A program made the translations under genes and the position numbers. DNA of 31,380 nt from CAZAQS01 sp964486825 (GTDB lineage Bacteria > Chloroflexota > Anaerolineae > Anaerolineales > UBA4823), in the NCBI GenBank assembly GCA_964486825.1, contig CAZAQS010000023.1, positions 1 to 31,380 on the forward strand. The letters run 5' to 3'. Positions within the stretch are counted from its first letter, which is position 1. Every line of letters starts with the position of its first letter. The notes beneath the pieces are model-generated. The model saw only the letters and a list, made by a program, of their open reading frames with translations. It ran no database searches and was not told the origin of the DNA. Positions 22,170 to 28,441 of the stretch are shown here, one piece after another.

Positions 22170-23319
22170 GATGGTTGGCTAATTTCTGAAGCAAAAATTC
22201 AAATTTGGTGCCTCGACCTACCTGTGAGTCCACTTTGATCAAGGAGCCGTGAGCTTCTAATATGCTCTTTACCAGGGCAAGTCCCAAACCCGCCCCCTCA
22301 TAGCGACGGGTGCTGGAACCATCCAGCTGGTGGAACGGCTCAAAAATTTCATCCAGGCGCTGCTGGGGTATACCTACGCCGGTATCGTCCACGCTAACCT
22401 TTACCATATCTCCATCAGGAGCAGTTTCAACAAGGATCGATCCACCGGATGGCGTGAATTTAATAGCGTTATCGATAAGATGTAAGATAACCCAGCTGAT
22501 CTTTTCCTCGTCTGCAATGACAGCGGGGAGATCAGCGCTCTGTTTAGCCTGGAGGGTAACACTTTTCCTATCTGCCCGTTTTGCCGAACGGCTGACGACC
22601 TTTTCGATGAGAGGTGGCAGGTTTACAGGCTCCATTTTCAAAGTAAATTCACCACTGGCAGCCTGAGAAAAGTGAATCATATCATCGATTAACTTTTCCA
22701 GGCGATTTTCTGCCCGAGTCAATACATTCAAAGCATCTGTTTGCATGACCGTCAAAGGCCCCAGCGTCCCGTCACTAAACAAGTCCAGGTAGCCCTTGAG
22801 ATGGGTCAGCGGAGTGCGAAGCTCGTGGGAGATGTTGGAGATAAAGTTCGACTTCAGCCGGCTCACCTCAGATAGCTTGCTCAGCGCATTCTGTAAGTCC
22901 CGAGTCCGTTCCTCCACCCTCTGCTCTAACTTGCGGTTTGCAGACTGCAATGCTGCCTGTAACTGCAAGATTTGCTCTGTAATGACCTGGTCGAGAATCT
23001 CCCTTTCAACATAACCCAGCTCCAACAGCGCCTGGCCTAGCAGACAAGGACGTCCTTGTCGAGCTCGCTCGGATTGAAAATCCAGGGCAGACTTTAATTG
23101 TTCCTCCTCAAGAATCCCTTTTTCCAACAGGTAATCCCCTAAGCGAGGCACAAGCATTTCAGGGGTTACTGGAGCCATGCCGCTGACCGGTTGTTTACCG
23201 GTTGCCTGCCTACCAACCAATAATATTGCCATTGCAAGCTCTATGCCGCATTGCTGGCAGTGCTGGGTTTTTTCATCGATAAGCTGCCCACATACCGGGC
23301 AAAGGACTTCGAGGGACAT
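22162..23319 (-). CDS. Histidine kinase with zinc ribbon and MshEN-like sensor domain
   Basis: 385 residues, soluble. The first 25 residues form a zinc ribbon (CPVCG at 7-11, CQQCG at 21-25). Residues about 58-118 match an MshEN/GSPII_E-N-type repeat: RLGDYLLEKGILEEEQLKSA, then LLGQALLELGYVEREILDQV. A coiled coil (120-155) joins this to HisKA (His165 in NISHELRTPLTHLKGY) and HATPase (IDNAIKFTPSGG, VDDTGVGIPQQRL, YEGAGLGLALV). MshEN domains bind cyclic-di-GMP in type II secretion/pilus ATPases, so a c-di-GMP-responsive kinase is an attractive inference. It is the first gene of the cluster and overlaps the next kinase by 8 nt. Confidence 0.9.
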   Translation of the reverse strand: MSLEVLCPVCGQLIDEKTQHCQQCGIELAMAILLVGRQATGKQPVSGMAPVTPEMLVPRLGDYLLEKGILEEEQLKSALDFQSERARQGRPCLLGQALLELGYVEREILDQVITEQILQLQAALQSANRKLEQRVEERTRDLQNALSKLSEVSRLKSNFISNISHELRTPLTHLKGYLDLFSDGTLGPLTVMQTDALNVLTRAENRLEKLIDDMIHFSQAASGEFTLKMEPVNLPPLIEKVVSRSAKRADRKSVTLQAKQSADLPAVIADEEKISWVILHLIDNAIKFTPSGGSILVETAPDGDMVKVSVDDTGVGIPQQRLDEIFEPFHQLDGSSTRRYEGAGLGLALVKSILEAHGSLIKVDSQVGRGTKFEFLLQKLANHHA

Positions 23320-23622
23320 ACTATATTCTCTACAACAAAGCTCAGATCAAGACCAACCTATTTGCAAACGGACCACCTGTAGGAGGCAAAGCCTGTGAAT
23401 AATAATATACTCACTTCCATCATAATGCAAGTCAAAGCGGGGTAAAGAAATTATCCCTAAATCTGACAAATTCTATCAAATGGCTTGTTAAGTGTTTGTA
23501 AGGTAATTTTTTAAGCATTTGCGGGATAATCAGCACAAGGCATATGTATTTTCTTAGTGCGAGAAAATATTCTTTCGTCAGAACTCATACTGAATAAGCA
23601 TGGGAAGAGATAACCTCGGCAA
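23320..23622. other. Divergent intergenic region between kinase cluster and orphan receiver gene
   Basis: 303 nt without a supported gene, AT-richer than its surroundings. It must hold both divergent promoters. For the kinase side a TTGACT and a TATATT occur, but with a 20-nt spacer, so the promoter is not assigned. An 8-bp inverted repeat (TATTTTCT / AGAAAATA, 23547-23569, 7-nt loop) lies 54 nt before the receiver gene and could be an operator. No RNA gene or repeat was found. Confidence 0.55.
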
Positions 23623-24027
23623 ATGGTGAAAAAACCAACCACACGCATCCTCGTAATTAGCGAGGATAACACTACTACTGATTTACTCAGTCTATCGCTA
23701 CGACCTGAGCAATATAAGATCTTTTCAGCTGATTCGATAGAGGAGGGACTTGAAGCTGCCAAGAGTTGCCATCCCCACCTGGTCATTTTTGATTTGATAC
23801 TGAATGGAGGTGAGAGAGGGCAGTTTTGGGAGCCATTTCGAGCGGTTTGTGAAGCGCCAATCCTGGTTTTATCAGCTATTCAGAATCCTGGTGTGGTTGC
23901 AAGAGTGCTGGATGGCGGGGCAGATGGCTTCTTGACAAAGCCTGTCCCAAACGAAGTACTGGTCGCAAATATCAATAATCTTACTCGACGAGCCCGCTTC
24001 GAGAGAGAAGCAACGACCGTTAAATAA
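23623..24027 (+). CDS. Stand-alone response-regulator receiver protein
   Basis: 134 residues, a receiver domain without output domain. Acidic residues SED at 13-15, phosphoacceptor Asp57 in LVIFDLIL, Ser84 in VLSAI and Lys106 in FLTKPVP are all in place, so it should be phosphorylatable. It could be a phosphate sink or relay for one of the two kinases encoded divergently, or could contact a protein partner such as a diguanylate cyclase or a transporter. The C-terminal tail (LTRRARFEREATTVK) is too short for an output domain. The start lacks a clear Shine-Dalgarno (GATAAC precedes it by 8 nt). It converges with cca. Confidence 0.88.
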   Translation: MVKKPTTRILVISEDNTTTDLLSLSLRPEQYKIFSADSIEEGLEAAKSCHPHLVIFDLILNGGERGQFWEPFRAVCEAPILVLSAIQNPGVVARVLDGGADGFLTKPVPNEVLVANINNLTRRARFEREATTVK

Positions 24028-24054
24028 GTAGGCCAAAACTGTCTTTTATCCTTC

Positions 24055-25728
24055 TCAACCATCCAATTCATCCAGCAAATCCTTCGCCATGGACAAAGCT
24101 TGCTCCTTGGTTTGGATTACACCCGTTGCCTGGTTTTCCCGGATCGCATTCAGAAGCTTGCCAACTACCGGCCCGGGACGGATCTGAAGATGGTTCATCA
24201 ACTCGTGACCATTAATGATCTCAGGAGGTGCGACGCTCTCTTGTGGATTTTCCCACCAGGCCTCCATCAGCCCTCGTACGACATCCAGATGTTTGCTCCA
24301 CGCTTCGGTAGAAATATTCAGTCCATGGGTTGCGAGCACATCTGCCAGAGAGAGCAGGCACACCTCCACTCCAGCCGGATCCGTATCTCTAAAAAAACGA
24401 TAGATTGCCCGTCGAGTCAGGGATGCCTGGCTTTGAGCGAGCAAAATTGGCCGCAGGTGATGACGGACAATTCTTCTAACCCGGGCGATCTCCGAATTGC
24501 TAAGCCTTAATCTTCGGGCTCGCTCGGATACCATTTCTTCACCCAACTGGTCATGCCTGAGGAAGCGGATGCGCCCGCTATCTTCCACCTGCTTCGTGCG
24601 GGGCTTGGCGATATCATGATACAGGGCAGCAAAGAAGAGCAGCCCGCGCAGCGTACGGTCTGGATTCAAGGAAGCCTGAAAATGATCCTCGATCTGTCCC
24701 CGGTAACGACCCAAGCGCATGACAAGTAAGCCCATACTCACATTTGCAGCAGCTTCCTGATCATATTCCCGGTGGAGCGCCTGGAGCACGTTTTCCAGCT
24801 GCCGCAATACTCCCAGGGTATGCTCCCAAACATCATAGACATGCGGAGGAGACTGCTCGACACCTTTTAATTCAATTAATTCTGGAAGGATATATGGAAG
24901 CGCGCCGAGAATTTCGAGGGCCAAAATAGAGGTAGAAGGCTGCGGTCCCGAAAAGATCTTGAAAAGCTCATCGCGTATGCGCTCAGCGGATGTCCTGGAA
25001 AGCCCACTGACCGATCGGCGCATCGAAGACCGTGTATCAGGCAGGATATGGAAGTCTAGAGCAGCTGCCAACCGGATTGACCTGAGAATTCGAACAGGGT
25101 CATCCTTGAAGGCACTTGAAGAACATGCGCGCAGGAGTTTTGCGCGTAGGTCGGATGCGCCTCCGAGTGGATCATACAAGGTCTGGTTAGACCGTATATC
25201 AACTGCCATGGCATTGATCGTGAAGTCACGACCTTTCAGATCGCTCACCAAATCTGAGCCGCGAAAAGATGCGAAATCCAGCGTATGCCGTTGTCCGGTC
25301 TGGTCGACCAGGATTAACCGAGCGGCATCTCGTTCTTCATCCAAAGGGAAAAAGGCAGCGCCCAGTTTATCTGCTACCTGGCGAGCGTGCTTCATGACCT
25401 CCCCTGGAAGCACGAAATCCAGGTCATGCACGCTTTTCCCAAGCATAGCATCCCTTACTGCCCCTCCTACCAGGTATACAGGGATATCGCCGGGCAGGCA
25501 TGCCGCGACACGAGTTAATATATCTGAAAATTCAAGTTGATTTGGTGCGGGCACAAATACCACCACAGGTTTTTCTTTTTGGCGAGCTGCTTTTGCAGCC
25601 CCCAGGGCTTGTTGCGGGGTGCCGCCTTGCGCAATGACCTTGTTTCCCAATAGCGCCACCCATCTGCCTGCATAAGGAGCCAGGTAATCACCTTCGAAGG
25701 ATGGATCTTGCTCAGGAAGTTCGTTCAT
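24055..25728 (-). CDS. CCA tRNA nucleotidyltransferase / poly(A) polymerase family with N-terminal DUF5678-like domain and HD domain
   Basis: 557 residues. N-terminal about 10-60 (YLAPYAGRWVALLGNKVIAQ, then KPVVVFVP) resembles DUF5678. The nucleotidyltransferase head follows: YLVGGAVRDAMLGKSVHDLD with the DxD metal pair, GRDFTINAMAVD, and RILRSIRLAAALDF. The C-terminal half carries an HD motif (LYHDIAKPR) and DQLGEEMVSERARRLRLS, as in bacterial CCA enzymes with phosphohydrolase activity. It adds or repairs the 3' CCA of tRNA; whether it has full CCA, A-adding or poly(A) activity cannot be read from here. The start overlaps the hpt stop by ATGA. The DUF5678 fusion is uncommon in bacteria at large. 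Confidence 0.9.
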   Translation of the reverse strand: MNELPEQDPSFEGDYLAPYAGRWVALLGNKVIAQGGTPQQALGAAKAARQKEKPVVVFVPAPNQLEFSDILTRVAACLPGDIPVYLVGGAVRDAMLGKSVHDLDFVLPGEVMKHARQVADKLGAAFFPLDEERDAARLILVDQTGQRHTLDFASFRGSDLVSDLKGRDFTINAMAVDIRSNQTLYDPLGGASDLRAKLLRACSSSAFKDDPVRILRSIRLAAALDFHILPDTRSSMRRSVSGLSRTSAERIRDELFKIFSGPQPSTSILALEILGALPYILPELIELKGVEQSPPHVYDVWEHTLGVLRQLENVLQALHREYDQEAAANVSMGLLVMRLGRYRGQIEDHFQASLNPDRTLRGLLFFAALYHDIAKPRTKQVEDSGRIRFLRHDQLGEEMVSERARRLRLSNSEIARVRRIVRHHLRPILLAQSQASLTRRAIYRFFRDTDPAGVEVCLLSLADVLATHGLNISTEAWSKHLDVVRGLMEAWWENPQESVAPPEIINGHELMNHLQIRPGPVVGKLLNAIRENQATGVIQTKEQALSMAKDLLDELDG

Positions 25729-26282
25729 TCCATGGGCTGGTAATGCTCCTGGTCAAGCGCAGCAATGAATGGCAGATTGCGGTAGTACTCATCGACATCC
25801 AGGCCATATCCGAAGATGAACTTATCTGGGATAACAAAGCCCGAGTAATCGATCGGCACATCCGTCTGGCGGCGTTCGGCCTTGTCTAATAAGACACATA
25901 CCTTAAGCGATCTGGGTCGGCGGGATTCAAGGAAGCCAAGCACAGCTTCCAGTGTATAACCACTATCGATGATATCTTCCACCAGCAGCACATTCCGGTC
26001 CCGGATATCCGTGTTCAGGTCCAGGGTGATGCGAGCCTGGCCGGTTGTATTGCGCGCTCCAATTCCATAAGAGGAAACCGCCATAAAGTCCAGCGTGTGA
26101 GGTACTGTGATGGAGCGCATCAGGTCGACAAGGAAAACAACGCCACCGCGCAAAATGCATACCAGCAGCAAATCCTGGCCTTCATAGTCTCGGGAAATCT
26201 CGCCCCCCAGCTCCGCGATCCGTTTTTGTAGCTTTTCCTCGTCGATCAGGATTTCATCCAGGAATTCATTGTAATCTTGCAT
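25725..26282 (-). CDS. hpt: Hypoxanthine phosphoribosyltransferase
   Basis: 185 residues from the ATG at 26282. The longer frame begins with TTG at 26300, overlaps the Shine-Dalgarno (GAGGTGGAG) and is not used. It has LLLVCILRGGVVFLVDLMRS, the flexible loop with SSYGIGARNTTGQ, the PRPP motif VLLVEDIIDSGYTL and the closing IPDKFIFGYGLDVDEYYRN, all typical of HPRT. It salvages hypoxanthine (and guanine) to IMP/GMP with PRPP in the cytoplasm. It sits between tdk (23 nt upstream) and cca (ATGA overlap), so tRNA repair and nucleobase salvage share a transcript. Confidence 0.95.
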   Translation of the reverse strand: MQDYNEFLDEILIDEEKLQKRIAELGGEISRDYEGQDLLLVCILRGGVVFLVDLMRSITVPHTLDFMAVSSYGIGARNTTGQARITLDLNTDIRDRNVLLVEDIIDSGYTLEAVLGFLESRRPRSLKVCVLLDKAERRQTDVPIDYSGFVIPDKFIFGYGLDVDEYYRNLPFIAALDQEHYQPME

Positions 26283-26305
26283 CTTAGCTCTCCACCTCAA
26301 GCCTA

Positions 26306-26878
26306 TCAGCCTCGAGGAACCTGGTGATGCTGCCGGCAGCGAGCTTCATACATCTCAGAGGCTCCAACGATGACCACCGGCTCATCATAATGGGCTGGGT
26401 TTCCATTAACGATCCTTTGAGTGCGTGTGGCTGGTTCTCCACACACCATACAGATAGCATGAAGCTTATCGACGAATTCCGCCTGAGCCATCAAGGTAGG
26501 CATGGGGCCAAAGGGCTCCCCCCGAAAATCTGTGTCCAGTCCTGCTACAATCACGCGCATACCCTTGTCTGCCAGGCATTGGGCTATGGTTATTACTTTC
26601 TCATCGAAGAATTGGGCTTCATCTATTGCGATAACCGTCGTATCAGGTTGCAGTAAAGCGGTAATTTCATCGGCCTGGTGAATGGGATGAGCTTCATAAT
26701 CGCTTCCGGCATGAGAAGTTACCTTCTGTTCAGTATAGCGGTTATCAATGGCAGGCTTGAAGACCTGCACCCTCTGCCTGGCAATGGTAGCGCGGCGCAG
26801 CCTGCGGATCAACTCATCGGTCTTGCCACTAAACATAGATCCGGTGATAACCTCTATCGAACCTGTATGGTGTTTCAT
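26306..26878 (-). CDS. tdk: Thymidine kinase (type II)
   Basis: 190 residues. P-loop GSMFSGKTDELIRRLRRA, lid/base region FKPAIDNRY, catalytic DEAQFFDE, and zinc-binding cysteines in CMVCGEPATRTQR and near the C-terminal CRQHH (the family uses CxxC...CxxH/C). It phosphorylates thymidine with ATP to dTMP. AAGGAGAATCTAAGGC contains the Shine-Dalgarno before the ATG at 26878. A TATAAT lies about 22 nt upstream, after a stem-loop, so tdk-hpt-cca has its own promoter in addition to possible read-through from the ribosomal genes. Confidence 0.95.
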   Translation of the reverse strand: MKHHTGSIEVITGSMFSGKTDELIRRLRRATIARQRVQVFKPAIDNRYTEQKVTSHAGSDYEAHPIHQADEITALLQPDTTVIAIDEAQFFDEKVITIAQCLADKGMRVIVAGLDTDFRGEPFGPMPTLMAQAEFVDKLHAICMVCGEPATRTQRIVNGNPAHYDEPVVIVGASEMYEARCRQHHQVPRG

Positions 26879-26899
26879 GCCTTAGATTCTCCTTGGAAA

Positions 26900-26905
26900 A
26901 TTATA
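26900..26905 (-). promoter_or_regulatory. Candidate -10 box for tdk-hpt-cca
   Basis: TATAAT on the minus strand, embedded in TATATAATTTTCC, 21 nt before the tdk ATG. A weak TTCCCG is 17 nt further upstream. The predicted leader is about 15 nt and contains the Shine-Dalgarno. Confidence 0.45.
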
Positions 26906-26954
26906 TATGATTATGGAGTGGACGGGAAACGCCGCGCCGATAAACGCACGATCA

Positions 26955-26984
26955 AACAGGCAGACGCAAATGCGTCTGCCTGTT
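26955..26984 (-). terminator. Strong 13-bp hairpin after rpmE, probable terminator
   Basis: AACAGGCAGACGC pairs perfectly with GCGTCTGCCTGTT around a 4-nt loop. It begins about 33 nt after the rpmE stop (minus strand). Only TTGAT follows, so the U-tract is poor; it may terminate weakly, protect the 3' end, or allow read-through into tdk. Confidence 0.6.
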
Positions 26985-27016
26985 AAGTTTACACTAAGAT
27001 AAGCTGTTTGGGTGAA

Positions 27017-27490
27017 TCAGGATACAGCTTGATCGGGGGTTTGAGGAAGATCATACCCGAGCTGGCGCAGGCGTTTCTTAAGATCGGCCAGCGATTTGCG
27101 ACCAAAACCATCGATCACCAGGAGCTTATCATCTCCCTGTGCCAGGCGTTCCAGTATCTGCCCGGTTGTGGTGATGCCGTGATTTAACAATGCATCCGTA
27201 GGCCGTGTGCCAAGCTCCAGCTCCTGAACAGGTCGCTCAGGAGAAGTGCGAGATGCCGCGCGTGCTTCAGCTTCATCCTTGTATTGCTGGCGAGCCTGCA
27301 GCTTGCGGTAGAAGCGGTCTACCTGCCCTTCGGTATCAACGATACGCTGCTCACCGGTATAGAAGGGGTGGCACTTGAAGCAAACATCTGTCCGGATCTC
27401 TTTTTTCGTAGAGCCGGTATGCCAGGTGTTGCCGCAGGCGCAGACAACCAGCGCATCCGGATAATATGTAGGATGGATCTTTTCTTTCAT
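27017..27490 (-). CDS. rpmE: Ribosomal protein bL31 fused to an RNAP alpha-CTD-like domain
   Basis: 157 residues, against about 66-75 for usual bL31. Residues 1-68 are a normal zinc-type bL31: KEKIHPTYYPDALVVCACGN, Cys17/Cys19/Cys37/Cys40, VCFKCHPFYTGEQRIVDTEG. A charged linker (69-88) joins a second domain (about 89-145) that aligns with the C-terminal domain of RNA polymerase alpha: LELGTRPTDALLNHGITTTG, then IDGFGRKSLADLKKRL. Positions equivalent to E. coli alpha Arg265 (Arg96), Gly296 (Gly130), Lys298 (Lys132) and Ser299 (Ser133) are kept; Asn268 is Asp99. The fusion could bind DNA, RNA or a transcription factor, or simply serve as a ribosome extension. The RBS lies in the loop of a hairpin. 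Confidence 0.92.
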   Translation of the reverse strand: MKEKIHPTYYPDALVVCACGNTWHTGSTKKEIRTDVCFKCHPFYTGEQRIVDTEGQVDRFYRKLQARQQYKDEAEARAASRTSPERPVQELELGTRPTDALLNHGITTTGQILERLAQGDDKLLVIDGFGRKSLADLKKRLRQLGYDLPQTPDQAVS

Positions 27491-27518
27491 GTTTCACAAT
27501 ATCCTTTCAGTGTGAAAC
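27491..27518 (-). promoter_or_regulatory. Hairpin presenting the rpmE ribosome-binding site
   Basis: On the minus strand GTTTCACA pairs with TGTGAAAC (8 bp). The 12-nt loop contains GAAAGGA, the Shine-Dalgarno, and the ATG of rpmE follows the stem directly. Such an arrangement could expose or hide the site for bL31 autoregulation. Confidence 0.5.
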
Positions 27519-27557
27519 GTAGTAAACGGAAGGGTTGGTTCCGTCTTACGCTTTCTA

Positions 27558-27821
27558 CTATTCTGTTCCAGCAGGAATGACACTGACCATTTTACGGTCA
27601 TCGCGAATGGTCTCGTATACTACGGTGCCATCCACCACTGCAAACAAAGTGTCATCTTTACCGACCTTTACATTCCGGCCAGGTTTAATTCGAGTTCCGC
27701 GCTGGCGGACAAGTATATAACCAGAGAGTACCTGCTGGCCTCCGAATACTTTCACGCCCAGGCGCTGTGACTGGCTGTCGCGTCCGTTGCGGCTGGATCC
27801 GCCGCCTTTTTTGTGTGCCAT
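27558..27821 (-). CDS. rpmA: 50S ribosomal protein bL27
   Basis: 87 residues. The mature-type N-terminus AHKKGGGSSRNGRDSQSQRL reaches toward the peptidyl-transferase centre; there is no Firmicutes-type cleaved leader before it. GGQQVLSGYILVRQRGT and KVGKDDTLFAVVDGTV are standard. GAGGAAGAA provides the Shine-Dalgarno. It starts 9 nt after the rplU stop and is followed 67 nt later by rpmE, giving an rplU-rpmA-rpmE cluster. Confidence 0.97.
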   Translation of the reverse strand: MAHKKGGGSSRNGRDSQSQRLGVKVFGGQQVLSGYILVRQRGTRIKPGRNVKVGKDDTLFAVVDGTVVYETIRDDRKMVSVIPAGTE

Positions 27822-27830
27822 TTCTTCCTC

Positions 27831-28160
27831 CTATTCCGTCTCTTCATCCAACAGAATAGCGTCAATCTGTAACCGGGTATATTTTTGGCGATGGCCCTTT
27901 TTGACCCGGTAGCGGATCTTGGGTTTGTACTTAAACACAATGATCTTTGGGCCCTTTACCTGTGATACTACTGTGGCCTGTACACGCGCCCCGGTGATGG
28001 TTGGCGTCCCGATGGTAATTTCATCTCCATCGGCGACCAGGAGCACTCGCTCAAGATCGATCTGATCACCTACCTCTGAGGGGTAGCGGTCTACCTCAAT
28101 AGTTCCGCCTTCGACGGCCCGGTACTGCTTGCCGCCATCTTCGACAATTGCGTATTTCAT
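27831..28160 (-). CDS. rplU: 50S ribosomal protein bL21
   Basis: 109 residues from the ATG at 28160; a longer frame to 28292 would reach into the structured leader and has no family support. It starts KYAIVEDGGKQYRAVEGGTI as bL21 does, and contains GAKVQ-like GARVQATVVSQVKGPKIIVF and KYKPKIRYRVKKGHRQKYTR, the usual rRNA-binding C-terminus. GGAGAAAGCA lies before the ATG. It is the first gene of the rplU-rpmA-rpmE transcript, driven by a consensus promoter and a leader of about 150 nt. Confidence 0.97.
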   Translation of the reverse strand: MKYAIVEDGGKQYRAVEGGTIEVDRYPSEVGDQIDLERVLLVADGDEITIGTPTITGARVQATVVSQVKGPKIIVFKYKPKIRYRVKKGHRQKYTRLQIDAILLDEETE

Positions 28161-28282
28161 TGCTTTCTCCAATCTTCGCTTCGCCACACACTCCGCGCGG
28201 TTTCCTGGGATATCATCCACAGAGAGTCCCCTAAAGACCCGGTTTACGCCGATATGCGGGGAAGTTGGGGATACATAATTTA

Positions 28283-28306
28283 GCCCCAGCAACTTACTGC
28301 CGGGGC
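28283..28306 (-). promoter_or_regulatory. Stem-loop in the rplU mRNA leader
   Basis: GCCCC-G-GCA and TGC-T-GGGGC form a 9-bp stem (one G-U pair) with a 6-nt loop, starting about 5 nt after the predicted transcription start. No U-tract follows, so it is not a terminator. Overlapping alternative pairing ACTGC/GCAGT is possible, which would suit a switch or an r-protein autoregulatory element. Confidence 0.5.
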
Positions 28307-28318
28307 AGTGCGGGCTGA

Positions 28319-28347
28319 ATTATAACGGGGTTATGCACGAATGTCAA
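28319..28347 (-). promoter_or_regulatory. Perfect consensus sigma-70 promoter for rplU-rpmA-rpmE
   Basis: TTGACA (28347-28342) and TATAAT (28324-28319) on the minus strand with a 17-nt spacer, matching the consensus at all twelve positions. Transcription should start near 28312. Confidence 0.85.
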
Positions 28348-28441
28348 CACATACCGCCAGAATTTTATCCAAGTTCTCATTCAACTCAACTTCCATTATC
28401 AATATCCGACAAGAAAACTCTTACCAGAAAATGGAATCCTA

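Noticed and set aside
24959..25540. 193-aa plus-strand reading frame
   Set aside because: Antisense to the catalytic core of the CCA enzyme; Arg/Ser-rich shadow composition and no family resemblance.
28161..28292. 44-residue N-terminal extension of bL21
   Set aside because: No bL21 family member has such an extension. The ATG at 28160 has a Shine-Dalgarno, and the extension lies in the mRNA leader.
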